This document shows, piece by piece, positions 21,397 through 33,207 of a DNA stretch of 64,000 nucleotides; the stretch's first letter is position 1, and each line of letters opens with the position of its first letter. Location of the stretch: the NCBI GenBank assembly GCA_039707465.1, contig CM077643.1, positions 200,037,605 to 200,101,604 of the forward strand, read 5' to 3'. Source of the DNA: Rhabdophis nuchalis (lineage: Eukaryota; Chordata; Lepidosauria; Squamata; Natricidae). Both the position numbers and the translations under genes were made by a program. A model generated the notes under the pieces. The model was not told where the DNA came from, searched no databases, and was given only the letters and a program-made list of their open reading frames with translations.

Positions 21397-23571
21397 AAGA
21401 GATGAGAGGGAATCAACGTAACTGTTCAGTTTGGATTCACTGTAACTGGTATATATTCCCTTCAATGTTCCTGTTTCTGTTGTTGTTGATGCTACTACTA
21501 GAATAGACAATAACCACAGTTCTCTCACAATGAGCAACTTAAGACTAATCTAAATACTGAGGGTGTGAAAATGTGCCAATAAACAGCTTTCAACATACAC
21601 CCAATTAATTTTTACAGATCCCCAGTTGTGCATAATGGCTCTGAATCAATAAAATGAGCAAACAAATTATTCTTTCTAGACAATCCTATGAATTCACAGC
21701 AACTCTTCATAGAATTGTTTCACTCTTTTGTAGCACAGTTAGAATCATATGATTCTGTCATCAGCCAAATTAGGTTTTTGACACGCCACCTTCCTATGGA
21801 TTCATCTCTTATCCGAACACACGCTGAAGCTGCAAGACCACGCACACTGACTATCTAATTCCATATATGTCCATGCCAAAATACCAGTTGAAATTAAGTT
21901 GTAAACCCAACAACAGCATCCCTAATTTAGCTCAGTAGACTAGATTCCCTTACATAGATTGGGTTTTGTGGGAGCTGAAGGAAATGTACAGTTGTGTCAT
22001 GTTGCTCTGCAATCTCAGCGCAAGAGGGTTCAAAAGGCAAGCTTGCCTTCTCCTTAAATACAGAGCAAAACAAACAATTAAATCGATGGGCCATGCATGT
22101 TACAAAATAGATTGATATGAAAAACTATTAAAAATCATCCTCTTCTCATGGTTCAGGGCCAGTAGCTTTGCAATGGGTTTCTATCTCTATTTAAACCTTG
22201 GCAGGGATAACGGAAAACACCACCATAATAATACCCCAAGGGATTTCTCAAGTACCTCATTAAAGGCTGCTAAAAGAGCATGAATCAAAGCAGGTGGTAA
22301 TTTGGCAGGGAGTAAGTGCACTTTCCCCCCAGATCTCAAGTCCTTTCAAGCCCATTTTCCTGTCAGCCTCTCTCACTCCCACCTTCACCCTTCACTTGTT
22401 ACATTTTTCCCGTCAGTCATCCTTGTCAGGTCCTTTGAATGAGCAGGCATATTCAGAGGCTGATAGCTAATGCTAGGTAGGCATTCGACTTAAAAAAATA
22501 AATAAATCTGAGATTTGTTTTTGTCTGCCTGCATTTTCCTGCCCTGACAGTGATGAAGTTTCATGGATGGAGAGGTTTGGAAAATGGAAACTGTTAGGTC
22601 AAATTGCCCCCTTGTGGTGACAAGTATCTTAAACAAATCTTTCTTCCAGGATCCCAATAGCATTCTATGAATCATGCCAAGCATTTCTCAGCCCACTGAA
22701 TTCTATGAAAAAAATATACAGCATTTGCCTCCTCAGTTTATAAGAGGCATCGCTCTGAGGGAAATTCTCCCAGGATCTTCATTGTCATTTATTTATAATA
22801 TTTTATATCACTGTTCAGTGGGGGGGGGAAATATTTCTATAAACAAGAAGGAGGAAGAGAAGTGATCTTGCTGTTAGAGTTACGATTAAAGAAGAAATGA
22901 CACAATAAGAGAAGAAGATGAGAGAAAAAGGAAGGTGGGGGAGAAACCACCAGTCCTTAAAACTAATTTTCTAATGATTAATTGAGTTACAAACATTGCA
23001 GATACTCTGGGTTTATTTGATGAACATTCATTCCTATATGAACCTATCCAATTTGCCCTTCCTAAACCGATTGGTGAAACATAATAGGATTGCACAATAA
23101 AATATACATTTTTTCCAAAAGAATTTAATTGTTGGAAATTCAAAAAATTGCAGATAAAATCCATATATATGGAAAATATGATCCAAATATATTATGCTTC
23201 ATAAACCTCTGGAACAACTGCAGATAGCAGAAAAAATACATCAGAAAATGCATGAAATAATACTGCCTGAGTGTATTGTTTTATTGCAATGTGCCAAGGG
23301 ACTCGATGGTATGACAAGTTTAATTAATGAAGTAATTAATTAATTGTAAAGGCAGGTATTTTTAATTGAAATTCACAAATTAATGCAGAAACACTCACAG
23401 TCAAAATATGCCCAAGCAATTTCACCTTAGGTTCCCATCATGGTTGATAATTCCTGACCCATCTCTAAACCTCCTTGGGGGAAGGCAAGATCACACAGCT
23501 CACAAGCACCACAAGTGCTCCTGCTCCCGAAGAAAGCAGATTATCCAGAAACACATTGATCAAGGTCCATG
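21395..23571. other. Intergenic DNA, nothing recognised
   Basis: No coding homology, RNA gene or transposon end that I can support. Short G-run at 22819-22827. Confidence 0.5.
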
Positions 23572-23763
23572 CAGAGGTGGGCTCCTACCGGTAGCGTTAT
23601 GCTGGCCTGGGTTGCAGAACTGGCAGCGACCCAGGCTGGACATGCCTCCAAACTGCTTCCCAGGTCACTGCCATCACCGCCATCTTTTTTTTTTTTTAGT
23701 TCTGTGCATGCACAGGCCCCGCCTCGAGTCCCCTTGGGGAGAGAGAGCGGGATAGAAATTAAA

Positions 23764-23794
<31 letters not shown>

Positions 23795-23867
23795 TATTAA
23801 TTTCCATGCATGCATAAAGCACACACATGACTGAACCAGCAGTAATGCTGGCCAGAATCCACCCCTG
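23572..23867. mobile_element. hAT-type element with nested L2 tail
   Basis: Starts CAGAGGTGGGCTCCTACCGG and ends CCAGAATCCACCCCTG. The flanks GGTCCATG and GGCCAATG match at 6 of 8 positions, a decayed duplication. An L2 3' tail is inserted at about 23714-23800. Confidence 0.7.
23714..23800 (+). mobile_element. L2 3' tail, about 87 bp, nested
   Basis: Terminal L2 stem CCCCGCCTCGAGTCCCC...GAGAGCGGGATAGAAATT followed by (ATT)n. It is nearly the same as the 3' end of the copy at 2862-4011. Confidence 0.8.
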
Positions 23868-23875
23868 GGCCAATG

Positions 23876-24364
23876 CCTTAATTTAATACTGAAATGCTTT
23901 TGTACTGAGAATTAAACAAAGGGGCGGGTGCACTACCGTAAGATCTGTGGACCTTCACAACAAGTTGGAAGAAATGGGGCTGGGGACTCATTTTACAGGG
24001 GTTCAGATTTTACATCATTCATGAGACATCTCTCAAAAAGATCCATTCTTCTTATGCTATTTAGTGTTAGCAGTCTGTCTATCTTTGATGATGTCTCTGA
24101 TGAAGAATATCTGGTGCTGACATATCGGCCCGAGATACGGAAGCTGAAAGACTGTTTAAGTGAAGATATAGAGACTGCCTGACATTACGAGCAGCCAGAC
24201 TCAGAGCTTCTCTGGCAGAGGCATAGAGAAGTTTGAGAACAAGTTAGCAAATCCAATAAATCCAGGCAACTGGATATGTGTGTGGTGGCATCCATAGGGA
24301 AGTCAGATCAGCAAGGTAGCAGATGAGGATTTGTGATGCATGACACAATCTCTTTGGACTATGG
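23876..24364. other. Intergenic DNA, nothing recognised
   Basis: Contains an 84-codon open frame (23928-24182) without recognisable similarity, probably chance. Confidence 0.4.
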
Positions 24365-24766
24365 CAGGGGTGGGCTGCTGGGGGGTTCGCAGGGGGTTTG
24401 AGAGAACCTCTAGCTAAGATTCTGTGCAGTTCAGAGAACCCCCAAATCCTGGCTGGCTCTGCCCCTCCCAGGAGTGCCCACATGCCCCATTTTGGATGCG
24501 GCTAAGTGCAGGGCACACGTAGAGGCTCAGGGAGGGCAGAAATGGGCCTACCGGAAGTTTGGGAAGGCTGGAAATGGGCCCATTTTGGGCCTCCAGAGGG
24601 CATTCGGAGCCTGGAGAGGCCATTTTTGCCCTCCCAGAGGCTGGAGGGCAAAAGCATGCCTCTCCCCAATGGTGCAGGAGGCCAACTAGGTCATGCCCAC
24701 CATGGCCACAGCCATACAGCACCCGAGCAGAGAACCCCTTGCTAAAACTTTTGAAGCCCACTCCTG
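24365..24766. mobile_element. hAT-type element, 402 bp
   Basis: Starts CAGGGGTGGGCTGCTGG and ends TTGAAGCCCACTCCTG. ACTATGG occurs on both sides; the duplication is GACTATGG or ACTATGGC because the end bases are ambiguous. The interior is a GC-rich CCATTTT/GGGCCTCC-type repeat that appears as small inverted segments. No transposase. Confidence 0.85.
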
Positions 24767-24774
24767 ACTATGGC

Positions 24775-26893
24775 TGCAATGTTCACACCTATAGAAAAGG
24801 AGCAGTACTTGGATTGTGATATTCCAGCTACCAATTTACTAATGTTAACACTATTATTCCAATAAACATCCCCTCCCCCCATTTTTATTTTATTAACTGA
24901 ACTTCATCTAGCTTCTGTTCTCATTGTTTTTATGGTGAAAAGGTATCTTCCCTCCACCCGCCACACTCAGTCTTTGCCAGCTTTATTTAGTCAATCTTCT
25001 CACCTTACTGACTGAATGCTGTAAATACTTTCAATGAAAGTCTCTTTAAAGTGTGATTTTTAAATTCTGGTTTTAATCACTTGCTTAGCTGCTTGGAGTA
25101 AAAAAAAAATCGCCGGCTATGCGGGGGGCAGGGGGCGGGTGGAGGAAGAAAATGAGTCAAACCATAGTCAGCTTTGTATCTCTAGTTTGCTTTGAGTTTT
25201 TCAGTCTGGTGGAACTGCTGTTGCTATGTTATTTTTACCAGTCTCCCATTTACAGAAAATGCTTTGCAATATTACTACGAACTGAATCTGTAATCTAAAC
25301 CTGAGTTCATGTTATTTTGGGGTGCAGGGGACACATAATATGCTCTCTGTAGAGCTCTCTCCTTTTCCTCCTTTGCTCTTTCATGATGCATGTCGACTCC
25401 ATTTCCCTCTGGGTTTGATGATTATACTGGTGAAAAGCCAGGCAGAAATTATTTCAAATTGTATATAGGCTTTTTCTGCTCCAACATTTTTAGGATGTTT
25501 TACCTCCACCGCATAAACGTTGAGCTTCCTATTCTCTAAAAATAGCAGGGTAATTGGACAGAGGATGAGCTTGTCTAACCTAACTTTAGTACTTTATGGT
25601 CACATAATATGTTTAAAAGCAGGGTCGTCTCAGTGATTTTACTCACTGTAATTCTGTGTCCCTTTCTAACTAGGTTTAGTCTCCATTTTCACAAATGCAA
25701 AATTACAGCTTCAGAGACTATACACTTGCCAAACAAAGCAAAAATCAGATTTTGTTCCCAGGAGTTTCAAGAAGTGTCCAAAGATTAGGCCCAGCTACTT
25801 TCTAACTGATATACCTAAATTATCTATTTGCCCATTTTCTATTTGCTAAAACTGTTTCACACTGATATATATACTTATGATACAGGTAAGGATTAAAGGC
25901 TGAAGAAAAATAAATAAAACACAATCTCTTGACTTGGCTTTTGCGGTTTGAACAGGAAAGCAGAGATGAGAATATTTAGCTTCACAAAAAAAATAGCTTT
26001 TGTGTGCATCTTTCAAAAAAGCTTGCCCCGTTCTCAAAGGGCCTGCAATGACTTGAACGTGCTAAAAATAACAGCATCCTTGGTATTTATGAATTAATCA
26101 TCTCCACTTAGAGTGTCTAAGAATTCCAGTGTTGTGTTTCAGCATTCCTTCTGCAGACACAACCTTCTCATAAAGTATACATAAAGTATATGATACGGAA
26201 TATTTTGGTTAGGAGTCCAGAATAAAGAAATGCAAGCACAAAGCGCTACAGTTACAGCCTCAACATGCACATCTGCCACCCATCCACTCAACCACCCACC
26301 CACAGGTAGAATATAATTTTAAAACACATTTTGAAATCTAGCACAATGCACGTTTACGTATTTTGGGATAAGTACAACTTGGAGAATTTGTTCTAAGACA
26401 AAGTTCAGACCTCTGATCATTAATTATATATGATATAATATTGACTTAATATTATATATTAAGTCAAGTCTTGTCAGATGAGTGACTTTATGATTTGATA
26501 ATAAAAATAAAACAAACAAACAAATGCTGGGGTAGAAGAATGTTTACAAGAGCTTTTTGGAGGTACTAATATAAACTATTTGCTGAAATCCCTCCTTTAA
26601 GCATCCTTCTTGTTGCTGGAATTGTATTGGAAATTTTCAAAGGGTTTTAGATGGTTTCTAGTGTGTGTTTGTGTTTGCAAAATACAATCTTTTATTCTAT
26701 ACAATTTTCAAAATAAGATATTCTAGCACTTGCTGAATCCTGGGGTAGGGCTTGTAGCTCTAATCATTATAAAAGCAACATTAAGAATATATAATGAAAT
26801 AAGTGGAAGGAATGTTCAGTGCTCATTCTTTTGTCACAAAGTATAAGATTCCCTTGACTATAATTTAGGCAAGTCAAATTATTTAATCTATAC
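24775..26893. other. AT-rich intergenic DNA
   Basis: No gene recognised. A short palindrome, GACTTAATATTATATATTAAGTC-like, lies at 26443-26467. Confidence 0.5.
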
Positions 26894-27010
26894 CAGGGGT
26901 GTCAAACTCGATTTCATTGAGGGCCGCATGTGGATTTTGTTTGACCTGGGGGGGGGGGGGGGGCGGGCATGACCAGCTTGACATCACTCATGTTGGGGGA
27001 CACGTGTGGT
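26894..27010. mobile_element. hAT-type element, left-end fragment
   Basis: CAGGGGTGTCAAACTCGATT is the same terminus as the MITE at 5369-5492, followed by GAGGGCCGCATG, typical of that family's interior. No matching right end was found, so the 27010 boundary is a guess. Includes a 16-G run at 26948-26963. Confidence 0.55.
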
Positions 27011-27250
27011 GGCCGAGTGCTAAGGCTCCCTCACTCTCAGTATAATCTCCTTCCTTCCTTATTTTTTCCTTCCTTGCTCTTTTCCCATCTTCCCTTTTTT
27101 CCCCTTTGTCTTTCCTCTTTGCCTTTCTCCCTTTGTCCCTTCTTGCATGCTCAACTGCAAAAGAGCAAACATTTCTCCTTTTGTTTTATTTTTAGCTTGT
27201 TTTCCTAACCCTTTGCCACCAAAAACCGAGGCTCAGGAGGCCTCAGTGTG

Positions 27251-27321
27251 TACGTACGTATACATACATACATACATACATACATACATACATACATACA
27301 TACATACATACATACATACAT
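27251..27321 (+). repeat. (CATA)n microsatellite
   Basis: About 16 CATA units preceded by TACGTACGTA. Confidence 0.95.
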
Positions 27322-27937
27322 GGAGAAGCACATGCTCTGCTGTTTCTGTGTCTCCAGAGTCACAAAGGCTGTGCCTTTCTAGATAAGGAATCTTCCTGTA
27401 TTGGCCTTCAAGGACAACTGAAGGAAGATCATGATATTGTGCCAGAAAAAAGGCCCTCCCGTGTTTAGGTATTTCGAGTTTAGATAAGTATCAGAGTTTA
27501 TTTAGGTATCAGAGAGCCTGTTGGCAATAAAGGTAAATTCAATTTGTGCTTGTCTTTACTACACACTGTTTCATGAAAGATAAATAAAGATTTTAAATGC
27601 TTCTGTTAATCAATCTGTTAAGACTGTACCCCATCTTCCTTATGCTGATCTATCACTGTAATAAAGATTTCATTTGATTTGAATCTATCTTTTCTGAGAC
27701 CAAAGTATTCTATATATACAGTTAAGTTACAACACAATGCATAAAATTGCTATAAATAACATCAGTTATTTCATCTAAGGATGGAAATGGAGGTAGGCAG
27801 CAGAGTTACTCTTATATCCTTCATTTGCCACTCTTCAATGACCCCAGGATTGCTATTTTGCATTCCTAATTTCAATGGTGTGATCTCATGAGTTTTCTTT
27901 GGAGGAACTGGAGAGTTTGTAAAAGTGGGAATAAAAT
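27322..27937. other. Intergenic DNA
   Basis: Nothing firmly recognised. Confidence 0.4.
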
Positions 27938-27939
27938 TA

Positions 27940-28825
27940 CCATATTTTTTCACACTATAAGACAATCTCCACCATAAGACACACCTAACTTTTGGGGAGG
28001 AAAACAAGAAAAAAACCTGCCTCTGCCTCCCAGCAATTTACCTCCTTGCAGCAAATAGCAAACGGCCTGGTCAGCTTTGGCACAGCCTGATTTAGCCTGA
28101 GCAGCTGATTGGCAGTTGGATCAGCCTCCTGGAATACTGCTGATCAGTTGTTCCATGCTGCGAGGATTGCCATCACCCATGACCACTGTCTATGCCCATC
28201 GCTACCACCACCTATTATCACCTCTGCATGCCCCATTTTGGACCTCCATGCACCCCATTTTCAGCCTCGGCGCATCCCATTTTCGGCCTCCACATGTCCC
28301 ATTTTCGGCCTCCTGCATGCTGTTTTCATCCTGTTCCAGGTCACAGGGATCACCAACGCTGTGATTTGGCAGTGATAGGCAGCAGCAGCCTGGAATGGGC
28401 CAAAAACGGGATGCACGGAGGCCAAAAATGGGGCACGTGGAGGCCGAAATGTATACACGTGAACACTGAAAATGGGGCACACTGAGGCCAAAAATGGAGC
28501 ATGCAGAGGTGGCAATAAGGGGTGGCAATGGGCAGCAATGGCAGTGATGGGAAATGGCAATTTCCGCAGCCTGGAACAACTGATTGGCAGTATTCTGGGA
28601 GGCTGATCCAACCGCCAATCAGCTGCTTGTGCTAAATCAGGCTGTGCCAAAGCTGACCAGACTGTTTTCTGTTTGCTGCAAGGATTCATATTGATGGCAG
28701 GCAAAGTCCAAAGGGTGGGGGCCAGTAGGGGGTGGGCTTCATCAAGATTCGTTCTATAAGACTTACAGACATTTCCACCCACTTTTTTGGGGTGGAAAGT
28801 GTGTCTTATAGCTCAAAAAATATAG
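27940..28825. mobile_element. Long fold-back element, about 886 bp
   Basis: Two arms of about 430 bp, 27940-28380 and 28385-28825, are diverged reverse complements. The outer ends are CCATATTTTTTCACACTATAAGAC and its inverted partner; inner matches include GGTCAGCTTTGGCACAGCC and CACCTCTGCATGC. The left side abuts TA; the right-hand TA has changed. The ends resemble those of the element at 60870-61363. It has no transposase, and the open frames on both strands (up to 173 codons) are by-products of the GC-rich palindrome. Confidence 0.75.
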
Positions 28826-29002
28826 TTCTTTGTTTCCAAAGGCTTGATGCTCTCATTTCCACCCTTAAGAACCCACCAAAACCATAAGCATACACTGAAA
28901 GAAAAACTCTGACCCTTTCTGTAACGTTTCTACTTTCTGAAGATGTTAGCTAGCTGGGGATACAAATTGATTTTGGTAATGTTGTTCATCCTTCCTTTAA
29001 AG

Positions 29003-29095
29003 TCCCAAAGGTGTTTTTTCAAGAGGCACCTGGACTTTCTGTTTTTTCTTTGAAGACATTTCGCTTCTCACCCAAGAAGCTTCTTCAGCTCAGAG
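29003..29095 (-). mobile_element. 93-bp Penelope-like fragment with 12-bp target duplication
   Basis: Perfect 12-bp duplication CTTCCTTTAAAG at 28991-29002 and 29096-29107. The insert matches one direct repeat of the element at 10029-10457 (CCCAAAGGTG, GACTTTCTGTTTTTTCTTTG, GAAGACAT). At its reverse-strand 5' end it carries the hammerhead-like motif listed separately. Confidence 0.7.
29055..29088 (-). ncRNA. Hammerhead-ribozyme-like core
   Basis: Read on the reverse strand: CTGAAGA (29088-29082), an unpaired A, a 6-bp stem GCTTCT/AGAAGC closed by a six-base loop (29080-29063), GAAA (29062-29059), then TGTC. CUGANGA and GAAA are the two conserved hammerhead boxes and GUC is a typical cleavage triplet. 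Penelope-like elements are known to carry such motifs. The extra A and the very short third helix leave activity uncertain. Confidence 0.5.
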
Positions 29096-29107
29096 CTTCC
29101 TTTAAAG

Positions 29108-31034
29108 ATTCATTCACATGCTTAGGATAAGATATTAAGCTTTAATCTTCTCACACATGGATGAAAGAGAATAAAATGTTGTCAACACTTCTGTGTTATG
29201 ATTTGGAGGCTTCTTCTCAGTTTTAGAGGCACCTATAATTTATTTACCAATTTAACAACAAAATAGACAGCTGTTTATTAGTTATAATGAAGGAGATAGG
29301 ATCTCTAGATGAAAGAAGACTGAAGGCAACAGTTGCAGGTGGCTATGCAGACATTTTAACCTGAAATAAAATGCAGGGAAAGGAAGCATACATTTACCAA
29401 CTAATCATGAGAAGATTAGACCTGTATAGAAACATAGAAATGATTTGTCCAATCAGCCTGTCCCTGAATGTTTCTTGAGATCAGGAAGGAACAATGTCAT
29501 GTTTTATCTGCATCCAGCCCACTGAAAACCATACCTGCCTGTGTTTTTCTGCTATATATTAAAAGTAGTATTTTCTGACCCCTTCATTCCTAGCTGATTT
29601 AGGTATGAGTCAAGCCAGTTAATGCTGTAAGAAGGAAAAGCTCATAATCGGGCCTCATGGTGTCAACATTTTGCCCTTCCTCTACTTCTAGAGTAATTTT
29701 AAACATAAAAAAAAACTTGACAAAATTTCACCTTGGTTATCAAAGTAGATTGATTATTTTATCTCATCTTATTAAAAACCGTGTGAGTACACAACATAAT
29801 TAAGAAGAGCTTTGTGACTTATAAGGTTGGCTTCTCCAGAGAAGATTATTATTTGTTCAGAGGATCAAGAAGTATCGCTGTTGAAATTAAAGACATTTCT
29901 TCATCTAAAAAAAAAAGTAATCTTTGTGTTACATATACAGTTGGGAATGAAAAAAATAATTGGATAGTGAATGGTGATTGTAGAAAAAAATAACTTCATG
30001 TACTATAAATGTCCCTCAAATTGGCATTCTTTAGATAGCATTAATCCTAGTGAGAAAGCCAAAGGTGGCTGGAGTCTGTTAATTCTTTGATCCAGCTTAT
30101 CTGAGAAGTATTGTTTTAAAGAAAGATGCTCTATTTATATACTGTTTCTTATTAAAGACTTTCAAATATAACAATGCAGATAATGACCACAGACTCTGTG
30201 TGTTTAAATATCCATGAAAAAATAATTATTCAGTATGACTCTGCACTAGCTGTGGATCAAGTCTTTCCTTAAAATATAGTTATTTTGATATTTAAATGAA
30301 GTATTTTTTGCTGCTTCATTTGGTTGCAAACTGTTTGAAAGAAGTCAAAATAATAAATAATGTTTAGTGTCAGTTGCAACAAAAAAAAAGAAATTACATT
30401 AAGATTTGGATTTAAAAGGTAAATGCATGAAAAAAATATCCAGAAGGATAAGAATTAAAAAATTTATGAGTGAAACTGTATTACATTCAGAACATTTGAC
30501 CACTGTGTTCTGATCCCAAGAAATTATGCTTCTATTCTATTCTGGTCTGTTCATATCACAGGGATCTGAGCAAGTCCACAACTAAGAAGAAAAAGCATCT
30601 AAAACTCAGGCTCTTTGAGGAGTAGTTAAAAGAGCTACCAGTAGTTACATTTAGAAGATTAAGATTATGGTAAAACTTTTCACATTACTAGTGAAGTTTC
30701 ATACGGACTACTTCTTGTTGGGCCATATCTGTCATCAGATGTTGGGAATCATGTTGACGATCCCATTTTTATCAACAGCTACAAGAAAAAGTGCTGTTGA
30801 GTTTTGTCCAAACCAGTCCCTTAGATTTTGAAACCATGATGTTCTTCTTCTGCCTGGACCTCGTTTGCCTTCAATCGTTCCTTGGAGGATTAAGTGAAGT
30901 ATGCTGTATTTTTCTGGGTGTTGTATCACATGTCCAAAATATTCTAACCTTTGCTTTTTTATGGTTTATGGTTCATACGGACATGGGATCTATTTGTCTT
31001 CTATTGCTCAGAGGTCAAGATTAAAACTAATGGG
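29108..31034. other. AT-rich intergenic DNA with one LINE-like patch
   Basis: Mostly featureless. See the separate entry for 30735-30929. Confidence 0.5.
30735..30929 (-). pseudogene. LINE-like RT C-terminal fragment, clade uncertain
   Basis: A 64-codon reverse-strand frame contains EGKRGPGRRRTSWFQNLRDW and then VDKNGIVNMI. The pattern GKRGxGRRRxSWLxNLRDW...A is the C-terminal signature of several RTE/R4-like endonuclease-reverse transcriptases. Nothing upstream of it is recognisable, so this is a very short relic. Other assignments in the same group are possible. Confidence 0.5.
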
Positions 31035-31225
31035 GGGGAATCTTAGAGAAGCAGCTTTTGAATTAATTCCTAATGATCTAAAATCTTCAAAAGTAGAACA
31101 GACTGCTGATGTTTAAGCAGAGGTTGGATGAGAGTTTTAAGGATGTATAGCTGCATCCTGAATTGAAGGTCTTGCACTGAGAAGACTGGTTGGGCTGTAT
31201 TAATTCCATGATCTGTTTTTGGTCT
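31035..31225 (+). mobile_element. Old CR1-type 3' remnant
   Basis: AGAGAAGCAGCTTTTGAATT, then AAGCAGAGGTTGGATGAGAG, then TTGCACTGAGAAGACTGGTT and ATTAATTCCATGATC follow the order of the CR1 3' end on the forward strand, with heavy divergence. Confidence 0.4.
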
Positions 31226-31859
31226 CAAATCTATCCTGTGATCTGCTCAGGCAAACCGTTTTAGCCCACACAGTGATAGAAAACTATAATAATTAGGAAA
31301 TGATTTAAAAAATGTAAACCTGAGTGAAATATAAGCTTTTCTGATATTTTGAATTACACCCACACAGTTTGGGCATAGAAATCTATGCTTACATAATAAT
31401 AGTGAAGATTGATCTATAAGAATTCCTTCTCTGGACTGAAGTGCAGCAGCCAGGGTTAAAAAGGTGTGAATTATGGTTTTTAATTCTAATCTCTTTTGTG
31501 CTGGTTTTAAAAGCAGAGGTGAACAAGGATGAAAAACTATTCAATTAGTAAAGCAGAAACTGCACGTGTTCAGAAGTTACAATAATATAGTCATATTTTG
31601 TGGATGGAAAAATAACAAATGAAAGCTCTTGGGGTGCTGATATTTTCTCCTATTATCATTTGATATATTTCATTTAAAGTTTTACAATAACATTTTTTAG
31701 CCTGTCCCACAATCTTTTAAAAGAAATTGAGCTGATAAACAGAGACTTTCTCAAGACAAAGATATTTCTCAGCAAACTCAGAGCTAGCAGGAGTCTAAGC
31801 TATCATTTAATCCTGAAAATATTTTGGTGAGCAGAGAAGGAAAGTGTAGATTTGACATA
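31226..31859. other. AT-rich intergenic DNA
   Basis: Nothing recognised. Confidence 0.5.
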
Positions 31860-32165
31860 TTCACTATGTAACAGTTGGAAGAAAAATCCATCTGGTTCAG
31901 TTCCAAGCTGGGAGAAAGATGCTGGAAACAAAAAGGAGGCTGGAAGCTGATTGGAAAGAAGGTCCATTTATTGGAAAACAGAACCACCAGGGTTTATGGT
32001 TCTGGGCAGCTGACCTAGACTCCGATGGGTTTCATGTAGGGGTCATTGCTGGCTCTATAGGCAAAATGGAAAATGCAGATCCTAAGAGTTTGTTTGAGTT
32101 AATTTTGTCAACCTTTAGTTTATTGCTTATCAGAGTTTCCGTCTTGACCCAGCCTTTCTGAATGG
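31860..32165 (-). mobile_element. Solo LTR (endogenous retrovirus-like), approximate bounds
   Basis: On the reverse strand it shows CCAGAACCATAAACCC, a polyadenylation-like CCAATAAATGG, CAGCCTCC, GTTTCCAGCATCTTT and CTTGGAACTGAACCAGATGG, which align with the forward-strand LTR at 41580-41945. No internal retroviral sequence adjoins it, so it is a solo LTR. The edges are not fixed by a clear short duplication. Confidence 0.55.
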
Positions 32166-32185
32166 ATTACCAAGTCTGCATTTCT

Positions 32186-32309
32186 TTTTTTTTAAAATAA
32201 AATTTTATTACATTTTGAACACAAACAGTAATACATACAAACATTGAACAAAGACTGAGGAGTTTAATGCCTCCTCCAATTTTAGTCTAGTTCATCCAAA
32301 GCTGATAAA
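32186..32309 (-). mobile_element. L1-type 3' end fragment, 124 bp
   Basis: Flanked by an 11-bp duplication TCTGCATTTCT (32175-32185 and 32310-32320). It begins with a T-run (the poly-A tail on the reverse strand) followed by AAAATAAAATTTTATT. It is a severely 5'-truncated reverse-strand retroposed 3' end. Confidence 0.7.
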
Positions 32310-32458
32310 TCTGCATTTCTAAAAGCTGGTCTCAGTTTCTCCTTGGGGCAGGGAACTAGGGCCCTTAAGATATTTTTATTTCTCCATAGGGGAAATATTT
32401 TATCCTGCCTTTTTTAATATTTTCCAAAATATTCTTCGGGGAGGGGGACTTTCCATAT

Positions 32459-33200
32459 TTATTTATTTATTTATATTAAATTTATATCCCGCCCTTCTCC
32501 AGAAGGACCCAGGGCAGCGCACAGGAATTAAAAACATACAAATATAACAATATAAAATTTAAAAAGATATTAAACTCCCAACCAGCATTGCCCGGCCGAC
32601 GGCACCCTGAGAAGGCCCTCTCTGTGGGAGCGGATCGGACGAAGGGATGTATGGGGCAGGAGACAGTCTCACATATAACTAGGTCCCGAGCCATGGAGCG
32701 CTTTAAAGATGGTTGTCAAGACCTTGAAGCGCACCTGAAAGACCACAGGTAGCCAGTGCAGCTTGCGCAGGAGCAGTGTTATGCAGGAGTATCTGGGGGC
32801 TCCCGTAATCACCCGTGCGGCTGCATTCTGGACTAGTTGTAGCTTTCGAGTGCACCTCAAGGGAAGCCCCATGTAGAGAGCATTACAGTAGTCAAGTCGG
32901 GATGTCACGAGTGCTTGAGTGACTGTGCGAAGGGCAGCCCGGTCCAGTAAGGGGCGCAATTGGCGCATCAGGTGTACCTGATGGAACGCCCACCTGGCCA
33001 CGGCTGCCACATGGTCCTCCATGGACAGCCGGGAATCTAGGAGGACACCCAAATTGCGCGCCCTCTCCAAGGGGGCCAGTGTTTCGCCCCCAATGGCCAG
33101 AGTTGGAGTTACCTGGCTGAACCGGGCCGCCGGAAACCACAACCACTCAGTCTTGGATGGGTTGAGCTTGAGTTTGTTACTACCCATCCAGATCCGTATG
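32459..33200 (-). mobile_element. L2-type LINE, 3' fragment with internal deletion
   Basis: Flanked by a 7-bp duplication TCCATAT (32452-32458 and 33201-33207). It starts with (TTTA)n and the L2 stem. A deletion at about 32580 removes most of the 3' UTR and the end of the coding region. Upstream, the reverse frame 32669-33200 reads MGSNKLKLNPSKTEWLWFP through LHWLPVVFQVRFKVL without a stop. It is 5'-truncated just after the YADD region. Confidence 0.85.
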
Positions 33201-33207
33201 TCCATAT

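Noticed and set aside
26443..26467. Short palindrome around TTAATATTATATATTAA
   Set aside because: Too short and too AT-rich to separate from chance.
28109..28782. Frames up to 173 codons rich in Pro, His and Phe
   Set aside because: Product of the fold-back element's CCCATTTT-type repeats on both strands.
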